Positions 1-12,118 of a stretch of 64,000 bases of DNA are shown piece after piece. Below the pieces are notes generated by a model, which saw nothing but the letters and a program-made list of their open reading frames with translations, did no database searches and was not told the DNA's origin. This DNA comes from Notamacropus eugenii. Its lineage: Eukaryota > Chordata > Mammalia > Diprotodontia > Macropodidae. The stretch's first letter is position 1. Each line of letters begins with the position of its first letter. A program made the translations under genes and the position numbers. The DNA lies in contig NC_092873.1 in the NCBI RefSeq assembly GCF_028372415.1, positions 356,652,128 through 356,716,127 of the forward strand, written 5' to 3'.

Positions 1-235
1 CCTCTTGGCTGCCTTCCTCCAGACTATTCTGTGTCATTACTAAATCAATAAGTGCTATATTAATTATGATGACATAACTATTTTGAGCATTATTAGTGTT
101 TTAAGGGTTCATTGACAAGTTCTAAAAGGTCATGGGAAATATTACCTAGATATAGTTCATTAAATTACAATCATCTATTACAGATATTATGAATCCATCT
201 CCATAGTGGACATTAACTTTAATTTTATGAGAACA
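1..235. other. Unassigned sequence at window start
   Basis: AT-rich, no coding potential and no repeat that I recognise. Confidence 0.5.
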
Positions 236-300
236 TCAGAGCTGGAAGAAACCTTAGAAACCTTCTAGTCTAACCCTCCCATTTTACAGAGGATGAATTA
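236..300 (-). repeat. MIR/CORE-SINE fragment
   Basis: Carries the antisense SINE tail (AGAGCTGGAAGAAACCTTAG followed by a segment like CATTTTACAGA). It is cut off by the SINE that starts at 301. Confidence 0.6.
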
Positions 301-779
301 GGGCTATTAGGTGGCATAGTAGAGTTCTGGGCCTTGAATGAGTAAGACCTGGATTCAGATCTGGTCTTAGATACCTGGACAGTTAGGTGGTGTGGTGGAT
401 AGAGTGCCCAGTCAGGAAGACTGCTTTTCTGAGTTCAAATCTGCCCTCAGACTCTAGTTTGTGACCTTGGGCATGTCACTTAACCCTGTTTACCTCAGCT
501 TCCTCATCTGTAAAATGAGCTGGGGAAGGAAATGGCAAACCATTCCAGTATCTTTGCCTAGAAAACCCCAAATGGGATCACGAAGACCTGGACCTAATTG
601 AACAAAAAACAAGAACAATCTTAAATACTTAATTGCATGACCTTGGGCAAATCAGTTTTCTGTGTATTCAGTATTTTCAACTGTAAAATGGGGATAATAA
701 TCGCATGTATCTTGCAGGATTGTTGTGAGGGTCAAATGAGAAAATATATTAAACACATAGTGCTTGATATATGTTTGTT
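301..779 (+). repeat. CORE-SINE (variable-tail type), split by a second SINE
   Basis: The head (GGTGGCATAGTAGAG, CTGGATTCAGATCTG) is at 305-374. The rest of the body and the tail (GACCTTGGGCAAATCA, AAAATGGGGATAATAAT, GTTGTGAGGGTCAAATGAG) are at 619-779. The interruption is the SINE at 375-618. Confidence 0.8.
375..618 (+). repeat. MAR1-like CORE-SINE nested in an older SINE
   Basis: A nearly complete copy. It has the tRNA-like head with AGTTAGGTGG and GGATAGAGTGC, the body TCACTTAACCCTGTTT, and the tail GAGCTGGGGAAGGAAATGG through to an A-rich end. It is flanked by TCTTAGATAC (365-374) and TCTTAAATAC (619-628), a 10-bp target-site duplication with one mismatch. This proves insertion into the host SINE. 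Confidence 0.88.
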
Positions 780-1700
780 TCCTTCCTTCTAATGTGAAGT
801 GACAATTCCCACAGCATACTGGAAGTTAATACTTTTTCTTAAAATTATAAGTGTAATAGTGACTGGAATTGGATCTGGGCCTGCAATTTATTGGAATAAG
901 GAATCTCAAAGTGAGGAAGTTTGTCTTCCAATACAGGTAGGTGCTTTCTTTTTAGTCTTAAATGCCTAGAACATTGAAAGGTTAAGCAACTTTACCCAAA
1001 TCCCATAGTTTGTAGCAAGGGAGGACTTGAACCTAGGTCTTCCTGACTTTAAGGTCAGAATGCCCAGAACAGTGTATAATGGAAAAATCTTTTTTAAAAA
1101 AGAAGAAAGATAAAAATATTGATTTGAAGTCAAAAGGCCTGAGTTTGTGAGTCCATGAACCAGCAGATGGTTTCTGGCATTGAGCTAATTAAACTAATTA
1201 AAAGAGAGAAAGACAAAAAAGCAAAAGAGAAAAGACAGATAGCCCAGGGTAATGAATAAAAGTACATTTTGACTAATAAACCATTTAAGGATTACCTACC
1301 ACCCAATGAGTTTTTTTTTTTTTTCAATTCAGGGCCACACTGTAGACCACTGTTCCTGGGGAGATCGCCTCATTGCCTGGTTACACACTACAGATTACTG
1401 CTTGGCTTGGGTAGTCCCTGATCTCAAACCAGAGGAGGCAGATCATTTTGATGGCTTGTAATTCAGGAGCATGAGCCAAAGCCTTTGAGCCAGAATACTC
1501 TCTCTCTCTCCCATGACTTCATCAATTTTCATAGGTTTAATGATCATCTCAATGCAGGTGATTCACATCTATAAGCTCAGCCTCAGTCTTTCCCTTGAAC
1601 TTTGGTCCAGTATCTAGCTGGTAGTCGTTACCCACTGAACATTTCAAAGTAGATGTTTTATAGACACTTCAATCACTTTCCCCCAAATGTAATTCCTCTT
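780..1700. other. Mostly unassigned sequence
   Basis: Contains a short antisense SINE fragment at about 975-1,080 (GGTTAAGCAACTTTACCCAAAT, GAACCTAGGTCTTCCTGAC) and a T-run at 1,311-1,324. I see no gene or other recognisable element. Confidence 0.45.
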
Positions 1701-1704
1701 TCCT

Positions 1705-1865
1705 GGTAAATCCTGATGCCAGCTGTGTAACCTTGGGGAAGTCACTTTACTTGTATATGAAACCTTACATATAAACTGAGAAGAATAACATCTGTGCTAC
1801 CAGACTTTCAGGGCTGTTGTAGAGAAAGTGTTTTGTCAACCATAGAGGGCTGTGGACATAAAATC
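1705..1865 (+). repeat. CORE-SINE fragment
   Basis: The motif CCAGCTGTGTAACCTTGGGG leads into an altered tail (GGGCTGTTGTAGAGAAAG). The 5' end is missing. Confidence 0.55.
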
Positions 1866-1879
1866 CACAAACTGATAAG

Positions 1880-2265
1880 TGTGATAAAAACAGGGGAGCA
1901 AGAGAAGAATTATATGAACATACAAGGTAAACGAAGCAGAACCAGGGTAACAATAGACACCACGACTACAAAGAACATCAGAAAGCAATTGAAACTAATG
2001 CTGCGAACTATGATGACCCTGCTTGGTTCCACAAAAGGGACATGCATCCTCACAGGAGTGAAGGACTCTGGTTGTAGAACATTGTGTAAAATATTGGACT
2101 TTTGGGGGAGACGTGTTGGTTAGTTTTGCTGCTTTTTCTCTTTTATTTTCATTGCTCTAAGGGATAATTGAGGAGGGGAAGGTGAGAAGAGGGATACATT
2201 GGGAAATGTTGAGGGTGTATAAACAAAAGATCTCAAGAATTCTGAGTATTTTTTCTTCTAGAGCT
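1880..2265 (+). mobile_element. L1 3'-end fragment
   Basis: Shares the order of motifs of the other L1 3' ends in this window: AGCAGAACCAGGGTAACAA, then an antisense-lysine-poor untranslated tail with AGGGATAATTGAGGAGGGG. The 109-aa open frame here is chance reading of the LINE. Confidence 0.55.
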
Positions 2266-2289
2266 TATTTTTTTGTCATAAAGAGAGGA

Positions 2290-2700
2290 GAGATATACAG
2301 ATCAATGTCTTGAGGTAAGGGGCAGATCGAGTTATTTTTTTTTATGGATGGAGGAAACTTACTTAAAGGCAGTAAGGAAAGGTAAGAATTTAGTAGATAG
2401 GGAGAGACAAATATTAGAGAGAGGGGGCATGATTGAGGGGGACAATCTGCTGGAGAAGATGGGAGGAGATGAGATCAAGGATATATGCAGAGAGGGCTGG
2501 TTCTTTGCAAGAGAAGAGCCACCATAATGTCAGAGACTGAAGGAAAGGAGGGAAAAGTGGAGGATGGTGTCAAGGGTTTTTGGGGTGAACAGAAGATGAA
2601 AAGAGAGAGCTTATGCCAAATGGCCTTAATATTCTCAGTAAAGAGAGAGGTCCCCAACTACTCAGGTTGAGAGAAAGCAAAGTTTGGGAGGTTTGAAAAG
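2290..2700 (-). mobile_element. Ancient LINE (L2-like) fragment, antisense
   Basis: A purine-rich stretch. The segment at about 2,443-2,465 (CAATCTGCTGGAGAAGATGG) also occurs as its complement at about 3,960-3,980, where it adjoins L2 sequence. The two lie in opposite orientation about 1.5 kb apart. Confidence 0.45.
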
Positions 2701-2924
2701 AGAAGACAATTAGTTTATTAAACCCAGGGGCTCTGGTTGAATTCAATACCCCAGTTAGAGATTTCTAGAAAATGGATACTTGGGAAATTATACAGTCAGG
2801 AGATTTATAAGTATGTGATACAGCAAGCAGACAAAGCATGTATACAAAACATATACACACACTATATGGCAACATACAAAAAGAAGAAAGAAAAATTAGA
2901 GCAGGAAGGATTTGCACTGTTCTT

Positions 2925-3110
2925 ATTCTTTGGGGTTCAAATTTGGCCTCAGACATTTACTAGCTCTGTGACAACTCTGCCTCAGTTTCCTCAATTGTAA
3001 AATAGAATTAATAATAGCGCCTGTCTTCTAGAGTTGTTGTGAGAATCAAATGAGATACTATTTGTAAACCACTTACTACAGGGCCTGACACATAGTAGGT
3101 GTGTTGCAAA
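2925..3110 (+). repeat. CORE-SINE, variable-tail type
   Basis: Body motif GTTCAAATTTGGCCTCAGAC, CTCAGTTTCCTCAATTGTAA, and tail GTTGTGAGAATCAAATGAGA with CACATAGTAGGTG. The head is degraded. Confidence 0.75.
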
Positions 3111-3169
3111 TGTTTCCTCATTTCTGAGGTCATTTCCCAGAAATTTTCACACCACTCATCCTCCTGCTC

Positions 3170-3305
3170 CTCTTCCTCCTTCCATTTCCCTTATATGTGT
3201 TGTCTTCTCATTAAAATCTAAGTTCCTTGAAGACAAGAGACTATCTTGCTTACTTGTTCTTGTATCCCCAGCATTTAACACAGTGCCTGGCACATAGTAA
3301 GTATG
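3170..3305 (+). mobile_element. L2 LINE 3' end
   Basis: Typical L2 3' terminus: TTAAAATCTAAGTTCCTTGA, TGTATCCCCAGCATTTAACA, CAGTGCCTGGCACATAGTAA. Confidence 0.7.
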
Positions 3306-3329
3306 AGTGCTCTACTTATCTACCTATCT

Positions 3330-3552
<223 letters not shown>

Positions 3553-3839
3553 ATATGATATTTCTTCATATCTTGCCATTAATTTACCCAGTCAATATGC
3601 TAGAAATTTATGTTATCTAATCTTAACTGAGTCCTCACTGCAAGGCTGTCCTTTTATTCCTAATTATTCTTCTATCTCACTCACCATTAAGGGTCTTCCA
3701 AACTTTGTTTTCTCTTACTTCTTTGCTACTTCCACACCTCCCCCTTCTCTTGTCCTTTCAGATGAAGAATTAAGCTCTGCTTAATTCTTTACTGGGAATA
3801 TTGAACTATTAACTACTAGCTCTCTCTTCCCCATTCCTC

Positions 3840-4715
3840 CTTATCTCACAGGCTTTTGACATCATCCCTTAGTCACATGTTGTTGTCTCTGATGAAGAGA
3901 TGGCCTTCCTCCTCATCAAGGCTGACCCCACAACATATTGCCCTCAATCCCATGACCTGCCATCTTCTCCAGCAGATTGAGTCCACTATCTTCTCTTTCT
4001 ATTAATCTTCAACCTATATTCAGTAGCACTCTCTCTCCTGAGCTCCAGGACCACTTCACAAATGGACTGTTTGGCATTACAAAGTATATATTCTGTAAGC
4101 ATCCGAAACACAAGAAGCTCAAAGTAAAATTAATTGTCTTCTCTATGAAAGTGAACTTCCATGTTACTGTTGAGAGTGCCATCTTCTTTCCAGTAACCTA
4201 GGTTCACTTCCCCCGTTTAATCCTATACTCTACCCTTTCATCCTCTCCATATTTCCAATAAGTTCCCAAGTCTTGTCATTTCATGTTTCATTTATTCTCT
4301 TTTCCCAAACATGCACCACCCTAGTTCAAACTCTCATTCAAGGCCTCAGGTTTTAGTTCCCCTCTAATCCATCTTCCACATACTTTTAAAGTGATTTTCC
4401 TAAAAGGGAAGTGTAAACATGCCATGCCTTTTCTCAATAAACTTAAATGGTTCCCTATTGCCTCTAGGATCAGAGAAAAACTCCTTTGTTTGACATTTAT
4501 AGCACTTCATAAACAAACCCCAACCTACCTTTTCAGCTTGATCCTCTTTTGTGTACTCAACAATCCAATAAAACTGGTGGCTTACTCTTCTTCATATGTA
4601 ACTATCTCCTGTCTCTGTACCTTTGTCTTGGCTATCCTCCATGCTTGGACTTCATTTCCTCCTTGACTCTGCCTGTTAGATTCATAGTTTCTTTCAACAC
4701 TGAACTTGTATGACT
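3840..4715 (+). mobile_element. L2 LINE fragment with 3' untranslated region
   Basis: The motifs CTTAAATGGTTCCCTATTGC, GATCAGAGAAAAACTCC, and CAACCTACCTTTTCAGC and the final CTTTGTCTTGGCTATCCTCC are the familiar L2 3'-UTR order. The part before 4,290 is less certain. Confidence 0.65.
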
Positions 4716-4867
4716 TTATACATGAGGAATTTTATGATCTCCCTGGCTGCTAGAATGATTCCTACAGGATCAACATGGTGAGGAACCTCAGCAATCATAT
4801 TTATATGGCATCTAGTTTGCATATAGCTTTCTCTTCTATGTAGTTAACTCTCTTCCACTTGATACTT

Positions 4868-5345
4868 GTAGGCTGGGTCCCCAACTGTCCCAGGTTCAAA
4901 GGTTGAATATTCACTCCTAGAGCTCCTAAGTCAATACATTTAACTTTATTAGTTAATAACTGCAGAAAACATAATTATCTCTAAGCAAAGGCATTACTGA
5001 AATAGCACAGTAAGAACAGTGTTTATAAACCACTCCTCTCATAAATCCAAGTTATAGTCTCTCACAAATACATACAGAATTAGTGGAGAAAGTAGACAAA
5101 CACTTAAAGCACTCTAGTAGAAAGCCACACCTGTATGGAATGCACATGACCAAGGAAAATCACACCTTGCGTACATCAGGCCCCTTTTTTCTTCTCACAG
5201 TGTCCCCGTATGGCTCCCCTTGGGCACAACATCTCTACTGGACAGATGGTACCATTGGGCTGCTCCGGTCTTGTGTCTTGGCTTTGTGGATTATTGTCTC
5301 CCATTCAAGATTTCCCCATGCTCTCTTTCCTCTTATACACTTGCC
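4868..5345 (-). mobile_element. Probable solitary LTR, antisense
   Basis: Read on the minus strand, a TATA box (TTTATAAAC near 5,020) is followed about 60 bp later by an AATAAA signal (near 4,957) and a segment ending in CA at 4,868. The spacing resembles an LTR. No internal region and no target duplication are evident. Old fossil, family not recognised. Confidence 0.35.
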
Positions 5346-5493
5346 ACTCAAAATGCTTATTGATTGATTGAAATCTTCTAGGTCTTTAGCTGTTCTGTGG
5401 GTCCCCGTGTAACATTTGAAGTGTCTATTATTTTCCCTTTCTCTTGCTTCATGACTAGCCCTTCTCCTTTTATGATAATATACTTCCCAGATG

Positions 5494-5671
5494 GGGAGCC
5501 ATCTCAAGTCATCTTGATCTGTATCTTGCCACTGGACTCAAATTGTTCTGGAGGAGAAAGTGAGGCTGGTAACTTTGCACAGCTCTTCCTCACTTAAATC
5601 CAATTCATTTGCAAGTCATAATATCACTTTCCTGATGCCATGGTCCTCTTTGAGAACAAAGGACAAACAAC
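5494..5671 (+). repeat. RTE-tailed SINE (RTESINE type)
   Basis: Family signature: GGAGGAGAAAGTGAGGCTGG, TTGCACAGCTCTTCCTCAC, TTTGCAAGTCAT, and end GTCCTCTTTGAGAACAAAGG plus ACAAACAACAA. The same order occurs in the copies at 7,812, 20,408 and 53,540. Confidence 0.8.
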
Positions 5672-5980
5672 AACTTCCTGGATATAACATTTTTCTTGAG
5701 TACATTATTGGTGACTGTACTCTGCAGTTTTGTTTTATCTACTAGCTATTTTTCCATTGTTGTTTGGGGTTATTCACCATTTTGATCCTTTATGAATCAC
5801 AGTGCTTCATGATTTCGTCCTTTATAGCATCACTGGGAGAATATTGATATTAAAGAGATGTCTCTTTGGGGTTTGAGAACAACTTGGGATTGTTTAAAGC
5901 ATTTTATAATTTCTCATATGTGGCCCAGTCCATTTGATTTTCTATTAATTTATGGTACTACAGCTCACTGTTTTTCTTGT
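5672..5980. other. Unassigned sequence
   Basis: AT-rich, no gene or repeat recognised. Confidence 0.4.
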
Positions 5981-6224
5981 TGTTGTTCAGTTGTTTCAGT
6001 TGTGTCCACCTTTTTGTGACCCCATTTGGGGTTTTCTTGGCAAAGATACTAAAATGATTTGTCATTTACTTCTCCAGTTTATTTTGCAGATGAGAAAGCT
6101 ATGGGGTTAAGTAACTTACCTAGGGTCATATAGCTGATAAGTGCCTGAGGCCACATTTGAACTTGTGAAGATGAGTCTTCCTGACTAGGTCTGATACTCT
6201 AGCCACTATGCTACCTAGTTGCCC
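5981..6224 (-). repeat. MAR1-like CORE-SINE
   Basis: Antisense full-length form. It starts TTGTTCAGTTGTTTCAG, passes TGACCCCATTTGGGGTTTTC and GATGAGAAAGCTATGG, and ends CTAGCCACTATGCTACCTAG. Confidence 0.9.
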
Positions 6225-6480
6225 TGTTTTTCTTCAGTATCTGTTGAAGATATACATGTTGATAGTTCAACTCAATGGAATATGTACCCATGTGAATGTC
6301 CAGTTGGGACAATGGACATTGTTCATCCATTTGTTTTTTCTTGTGTTGATTCTTTGTCTGATATCCTTTGAATGGCTAATTATTCTTAATGAAAAAGATC
6401 TTGTAGTGGTCTAAGACCTGATGTAATCAACATAATACATGACATAAATAGAAATATCTGAAGGATCTTAGCATCTAGAG

Positions 6481-6660
6481 CAAAGGTTCTTAACTTGGGG
6501 CCCATGAACTTTTCAATAACTTGATAACTGTATTTTAAATAAATTGATTTCCTTTGTAATCTTATGCATTTTATTTTACTTATTTGAAAAAATTATTCTG
6601 CAAAGAGGTCCACAGGTTTCACTAGACTGTCAATGGGATCCAGGTCACAAAAAAAGATAT
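6481..6660 (+). mobile_element. hAT-like MITE relic
   Basis: Starts AAAGGTTCTTAACTTGGGG and continues GATAACTGTATTTTAAAT, CTTTGTAATCTTATGCATTT, and GCAAAGAGGTCCACAGG. The same motifs in reverse order and complement form the split copy at 45,545-46,215. Family name uncertain. Confidence 0.5.
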
Positions 6661-7524
6661 AGAGATTCTCTCTTCCATTTGAACTCTGCACAGGATACTC
6701 TCTGTGACAGTAGGGACCATCTTTGGAAAGCGTATGTTTCCTTGCTTCATACTTCTCCTGATATTGAGGTTCAGAGGGCTATTTAACCCACTGAACAATG
6801 ATGATGGACATACTAATTTCTGTTTAACGTAATGTTTGTTCTCCAAAGTGCATTTCAATCAGTTTCCATGACCCAGGAAATCAATATATAGCTTCAATAT
6901 CATTATTGTGCTTTTTAAAGAGGACAGTGATTAGATTAAATAGCTATTGGAGAAAAGGTTAATGGACAAAGCATATGTGATTTACATTCTATCCTGGAGC
7001 TAAGGACTTGCTTTTTCTCCTTTATCCCCAACAATTATTCATTCTTTCCCTCTGGTAAAAAGGTATGGTCTCACATAATAGTGTCAGAATACTTTATGTG
7101 GCAAAGCACCATATGTATAAATATATCAAAAGAGGTGAGGAGATGTTTTATTAAGTACAGCTTCTAAACACAAATGCGTACATATTCACAGATTCTCTTT
7201 TCAGGCCTGTTGAATGTTACTTCATTATATTTTAATGCTCAAACATCTAAGTAAGAAATATCCATCAGTGAAATGCATAAAACATGATGTTGGTTGAAGC
7301 AAGGGCTCCACATGCTTTTATGCAATGATTGCTGCAGGGGATTAATAGAACTTGTAGTGTAATGAATGGGGGGAGGGGAAATGATGCTTCATTAACTTTT
7401 GGATGGGTGAAGTGGGACATGGGCTTTAGGATAAATATTTATTGACTTCATACTAGTTGTGAACGGGGCACAAATAATGATGACTTGGCAATGCCAAATA
7501 GAGCTGGAGTCATAAGCTTGTAAT
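6661..7524. other. Unassigned sequence
   Basis: No open frame above background and no repeat recognised. Confidence 0.4.
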
Positions 7525-7665
7525 GAAAAAATAGGCAAATGAAGGCCACATGTGACTCTCTAGGTCCTCAAGTATGGCCCTTTGACAGAGTCCAGACTTC
7601 ACGGAAGAAATTCTCAGAAGGTCACATATAGCCTCAAGGCCGCAGGTTCCCTACCCTTGATGCTT
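7525..7665. mobile_element. hAT MITE, palindromic (OposCharlie-like)
   Basis: Left arm AGGCCACATGTGACTCTCTA, GTCCTCAAGTATGGCCC. Right arm GAAGGTCACATATAGCCTC, CCGCAGGTTCCC. This is the same inverted-repeat family as 30,935 and 42,396. The outermost left end is missing. Confidence 0.65.
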
Positions 7666-7811
7666 GGTCATGACATTCTTTGTTTAGAAATCTATGAATG
7701 ATTCTACATTCTTTGCTGAGTATTCCATAATCCTTCATTCACAGAGGATTTAAAGACCTCTAAGGCCTATTCACTGAATGGGTGTTACCTCACTCTGAGT
7801 GGGTACCTGAA

Positions 7812-8036
7812 AAGTCCTTAGCGTAAAAGGGTCAGGATCTCTTATTGCATCCTGGGTCATCTCCAGTCATCCTGATGAATATCTATCTGGTCATTGAATC
7901 CATATGGCTCTGGAGGAGAAAGTGAGTCTGGTGGTCTTGCACAGCCCTCCTTCACTCAAATCCAAGTCAACTGCAAGGCATGTCATCATTTCCCTGATGT
8001 TATGATCCTCTTTGAAAATGAAAGACAAACATAAAA
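7812..8036 (+). repeat. RTE-tailed SINE (RTESINE type)
   Basis: Includes the head AAAAGGGTCAGGATCTC, GCATCCTGGGTCATCTCC and AGTCATCCTGATGAATATC. The body is GGAGGAGAAAGTGAGTCTGG and the 3' end CCTCTTTGAAAATGAAAGAC. Confidence 0.85.
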
Positions 8037-8047
8037 GACCTCTACTA

Positions 8048-8345
8048 GTGGCTCCTAATTTACCTTTCCAACTTCCTCTCTCACTAGTATTCTCTGTGCC
8101 CTGTACCCTACATTCTCAAGAGCCAACCTGGAATATTCTTGAGAGGTGTTGATAAATGTGAGCTTAATGAAATTTAGTGCTTGTGAACATTTTCCTACTC
8201 TATTTCCCTCTCTTAAAGTGCCCTATCTCCCCATCCCTGAACTCCCCCTTCCATCCTTCATGATCCAAGTCAAATGCTATCCATCATTCCATGATACATA
8301 TCTCAGAGGACCTCTAAAGTCCCTTTGTTCTTTAAATATATAAAC
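8048..8345 (+). mobile_element. L2 LINE 3'-UTR fragment
   Basis: Pyrimidine-rich text with TTCATGATCCAAGTCAAATG and TATCCATCATTCCATGATAC, as in L2 3' UTRs. The 65-aa open frame over it is incidental. Confidence 0.5.
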
Positions 8346-8399
8346 TTAAAATATCCCTAGGCTGAAGGAATCTCTCCCCCCTTTTTTGGAATTAATATA

Positions 8400-8545
8400 A
8401 CATTTTGTAGCATTCAGTTCAATTCACCTTGATTCACATTCATTAAACACCTAGGGTGTGCAAGGGACTCTGTCAGTAGAAGGAATACAGAGGTAAAAAA
8501 AATGACTTTGTCATTGCCCTCAAGAAGATTGCTTACACTCCATGA
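8400..8545 (+). repeat. Ancient LINE (L3/CR1-type) 3' tail
   Basis: ATTCATTAAACACCTAGGG, AAGGGACTCTGTCAG, ATTGCCCTCAAGAAGATTG: the degenerate order of a widespread mammalian LINE tail. Related copies are at 10,680, 17,615 and 18,885. Confidence 0.5.
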
Positions 8546-9424
8546 TGGGTAGAAAAGGGGAGTGTGGGATGACACAGACATGGGAAAGTACAATGCAAAG
8601 TAGGGGCAAAGGAAAGATAACAGCTAATAACAATAGCTACCTGTCATTTACTCATAGAGGACTTGGAGTTTTGCAAAGTATCACCTATGTACACATACAT
8701 GTGCATATCTATTCATCTACACTTATACATATATGTATGTATATATGTATATATCCTCATTTGATACTTCATTTGATCCTTACAACAACCTTGGTAAATA
8801 AATATTATTATTAAAGATCCAAATACATTGTGCTCTTGAGTCTTTTAAGGAAAGAGACAGTATTTTCAGCTTGGAGGAAGAGCGGGGAGGAGGGTGGTGT
8901 CAGAGATAGTAGGAATGGCTTTATGGAGGAAGTGGCATTTCTATGATATATCTTGTCTATCCATATGTATATGCATGTGCATGTATGTATGTATGTATAT
9001 ATATATACGTATAGACAAGGCACAGCATGGAATATATGGCATTTCTAGACAGATTATAATGGGAAAATTTATATGTATGTGAATAATATGGACATATAAA
9101 AACATGGACTATATAAACATGGATTATATAATGTAATATATATAATATAATATGATATGGACTATATATAAACTATATAGAATAGATGTACAATGGAATA
9201 TGTATAAATCAGGAATATATTATATAATAGCATGAAATATGTATATTTAACATGGAATATATATAACATGAAATATATATATCTCCATGTTTCTATATTT
9301 ATCTCTTTATCTCTCTGCCTCTGTCTCTCTCTTTATATATATACATATAGATATTCTCTATTTATCTGTCCATCATCTAGCTACCTTATCCCTAAGGTCC
9401 ATGAAGGTAGGAGCCATGAGAAGT
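8546..9424. repeat. AT-rich simple-repeat region
   Basis: Runs of TATG/TATA-type simple sequence at about 8,690-8,755, 8,945-9,010 and 9,090-9,360, with imperfect repeats of AACATGGAATATATATA. No gene. Confidence 0.75.
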
Positions 9425-9640
9425 AGACAGAAGAGCAGATAAAGTCCTGGGTTAGGAGTCAGGAAGACCTGAGGTCAAATCTAGCCAACTTCTGTCTGCC
9501 TCAGTTTCCTCATCTATAAAATGAGGAAAGCTATAGCACCTACATCCTAAAATTGTTGTGAGGTTAAAATGAGATAATATTTTAAAGTGCTTAATAAACC
9601 TTAAAACACTATATAAATGTTAACCATTTTTGTTTTATTA
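9425..9640 (+). repeat. CORE-SINE, variable-tail type
   Basis: TTAGGAGTCAGGAAGACCTG, TGCCTCAGTTTCCTCATCT, ATTGTTGTGAGGTTAAAATG. Confidence 0.85.
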
Positions 9641-11135
9641 TGATTGCTCATTCATATTTGTAGCCCCTGATAGGGATGTGCTAGCTGGAGACAGCCGATT
9701 GTTAAATTTTCCGTGTGAGTGTTCACACTTCAGAAATTGGCAAATGTTACAAATTAGGTCTTGATTTAATGTTTTGTTGACTGTCAAGACTTAAGACAAT
9801 GATAGCAAAATATTAATAATGCAAATTAAATTTAAAAGTGTATCTTGTATGTACTTTTTATTTTTCAGGGAGTCAGTTGTTGAACATTTACCAGTACAGC
9901 TCTGTCCCTACACTACCTAGTGCCTTGCCTTGAACAGAGTAGGTGTTGCATAAATGCTTATTGGGTATACAAGTGATGTCCAGGTGAAGCATGAGTTGCC
10001 CAGATGGCACAGCAACATCTAATTTCCACTTTTCATGATGAGGTAGTGTTGGATGGATTTCATTAAGCTATGAGGAAATTATCCCCCATAAAAATGGAGC
10101 CAAGTAGCTACTGTCATTGGAAAGCTAGGAGAAAATAGATGTGACAGTAACACTAGTAAACAGTATGAGGATTTCATGTTTGCCTTGATTACTATTTTCT
10201 CTGTTCATTACCTCTCTTCCCCTCCCCCCATGTCATGCCCTCTTTCCCCTAGTACCTAGCATAGCACTGGCACCCTACTGGTGCTTTCTAAATGTTAGAT
10301 TGTTTTTTATTTCACAAGGCTGGTGGTTTACTGCTTGACACTGGGATGTTTTACTAAGAAGGAAACATTTCTCTGGGCTAAAGTCCTTTCTTGAGGGTGG
10401 TTCTATTAAATAAAATAGAATGTTAACTCCCAAACTGCAAACTATTAAGAATCTAAATTAAATCCTTAGAAAATGGATTAAGGATTATAACCAGACTTAG
10501 AACAAAAATTACATCTTTTCTGGTTAAAATTATTGTCTTCACCATTCCCTGAGAGGATCTCAGATACGACCCCTGTAAGTCTAGTACTCTTTTCCATTTG
10601 ACCTGAGTTAGAGGATTGAGCATTGAGAAGATCCCGTTGAATCTCTGAAAGGAGTGGTAAAAGAAGGGATTAAATAGTTTTAGTCAAGTCAACAAATATT
10701 TATTAAGCACTGTAAAAATTAAATAAAAAATAAGGCAACAACCACAAAAAACACCCAGTCCCTGTTCTGAAAGTTCTCACTCAAACAGAACAATGCTTGA
10801 ATTCAGGGTAATATAAAACCGATTTTAAAAAAATGTGCCTGGAAGATTGTGTCGCAAAGTGCAGTATGAATATATATATACATATATATGTATTTATTTT
10901 CCTTTCACAACGTTCACAATTTCACCAAGATTTCTGCTGCCTTGGGTTATCATTAGTCTCCTAAATGCTTCAAGGTTAGTTCTTTTAATAACCAGTTTTT
11001 AGACTTTCAAGAAGTTAAAACACACATGCATTTAAAAAGCAAGAATGAAGGCTAGGAGTAAGTCATTTCTTGTCCATTGGATGAGTTCTGAGCCTTGACA
11101 TACAGAAAAGGCCCTTTTCTTTTAAAATGTACTTT
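9641..11135. other. Mostly unassigned sequence with small LINE relics
   Basis: L2-type 3' ends at about 9,905-9,970 and 10,200-10,300 (AGTACCTAGCATAGCACTGG) and an L3/CR1-type tail at about 10,680-10,800 (AACAAATATTTATTAAGCAC). I see no gene in the remainder. Confidence 0.45.
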
Positions 11136-11372
11136 TGTTGTGGTTGTTCAGTCACTTTTTAGTCATGTCCAAATCTTCCTGACCCCATCTGGGTTTTCTT
11201 GGCAAGGATGCTGGAGTGGTTTGCCATTTCCTTTCCCAGTTAATTTTACAGATGAGGAAACTGGGGCAACAGATTAGGTGACTTGCCCAAGATCACACAA
11301 CTACTAAGTGTCTGGGGACGGATTTGAACTCCAGGCTTGGTACTCTATCCACTGTGCTACCTGGCTGCCCTC
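11136..11372 (-). repeat. MAR1-like CORE-SINE
   Basis: Antisense, near full length: GTTGTTCAGTCACTTTTTAG, GACCCCATCTGGGTTTTC, ACAGATGAGGAAACTGGGG, CTCTATCCACTGTGCTACC. Confidence 0.92.
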
Positions 11373-11382
11373 CACTGTACTT

Positions 11383-11840
11383 TATGTGGTACTAATAAAT
11401 CTGGAAGCAAAGTGGGTGCCTATCAATGGGGGAATAGATGAACAAATTGCCATATATGAATTTAATGGAATATCATTGTACTATAAGAAGTGACAAATAC
11501 GATGATTTTGGAAAGCTTGGAAAGTGTGTATGAATTGATGCAGGGTGAAGTCAGCAGAACCAGAACAACTGTCTGCACAAAATCTATAATAATGTAAATG
11601 AAAACGCTAACAGGCATCAGAACTCTAATTGTAGTAAGTGCTCTCTGACCCAGCTCTGGGAAGAGAGGAGGAGCGGCTATGGTACAGAATGTTGCATTTG
11701 TCTTTAGATCAGTTCTTGATATTGGTTTTGTTTAACTGTTTTTATTTGTCAAAAGGGAGGGTTTAAGGACAAAGGCTGTCAGAATATCAAGAAATGACCA
11801 TAGTGTAAAAATAAAAAAGCATTGCTAAAACTTAAAAAAA
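11383..11840 (+). mobile_element. L1 LINE 3' end (ORF2 C-terminus and 3' UTR)
   Basis: Encodes residues like INGGIDEQIAIYEFNGISLY, a degenerate L1 ORF2 C-terminal segment, then AGTCAGCAGAACCAGAACAA. It ends in AAAATAAAAAAGC and an A-rich stretch. Truncated at its 5' end. Confidence 0.75.
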
Positions 11841-12118
11841 GAAAAGAATGAATGAAATTGCTGCCCTGGGTAGAGAAGATCAGAATTCCTAACAAACTGT
11901 GTGCTGGAGAAATAGGATTAAATCTTGGACACCACTCACCATTTATACAGAGCAAAAGTGTCTTTTCATAATAAGCTGCCAACAGGAATGCTATTTTTAA
12001 AAGTCTGCTGCAGTCACTGAGGCAGAGTTATATTGGCTTTGTAGATCAATATCAGTGTTTGCTGAGGGTGTTTCCAGGTAGCTTGACCCATGCCACTTAT
12101 TCATTTAGTCTCTTGTGT

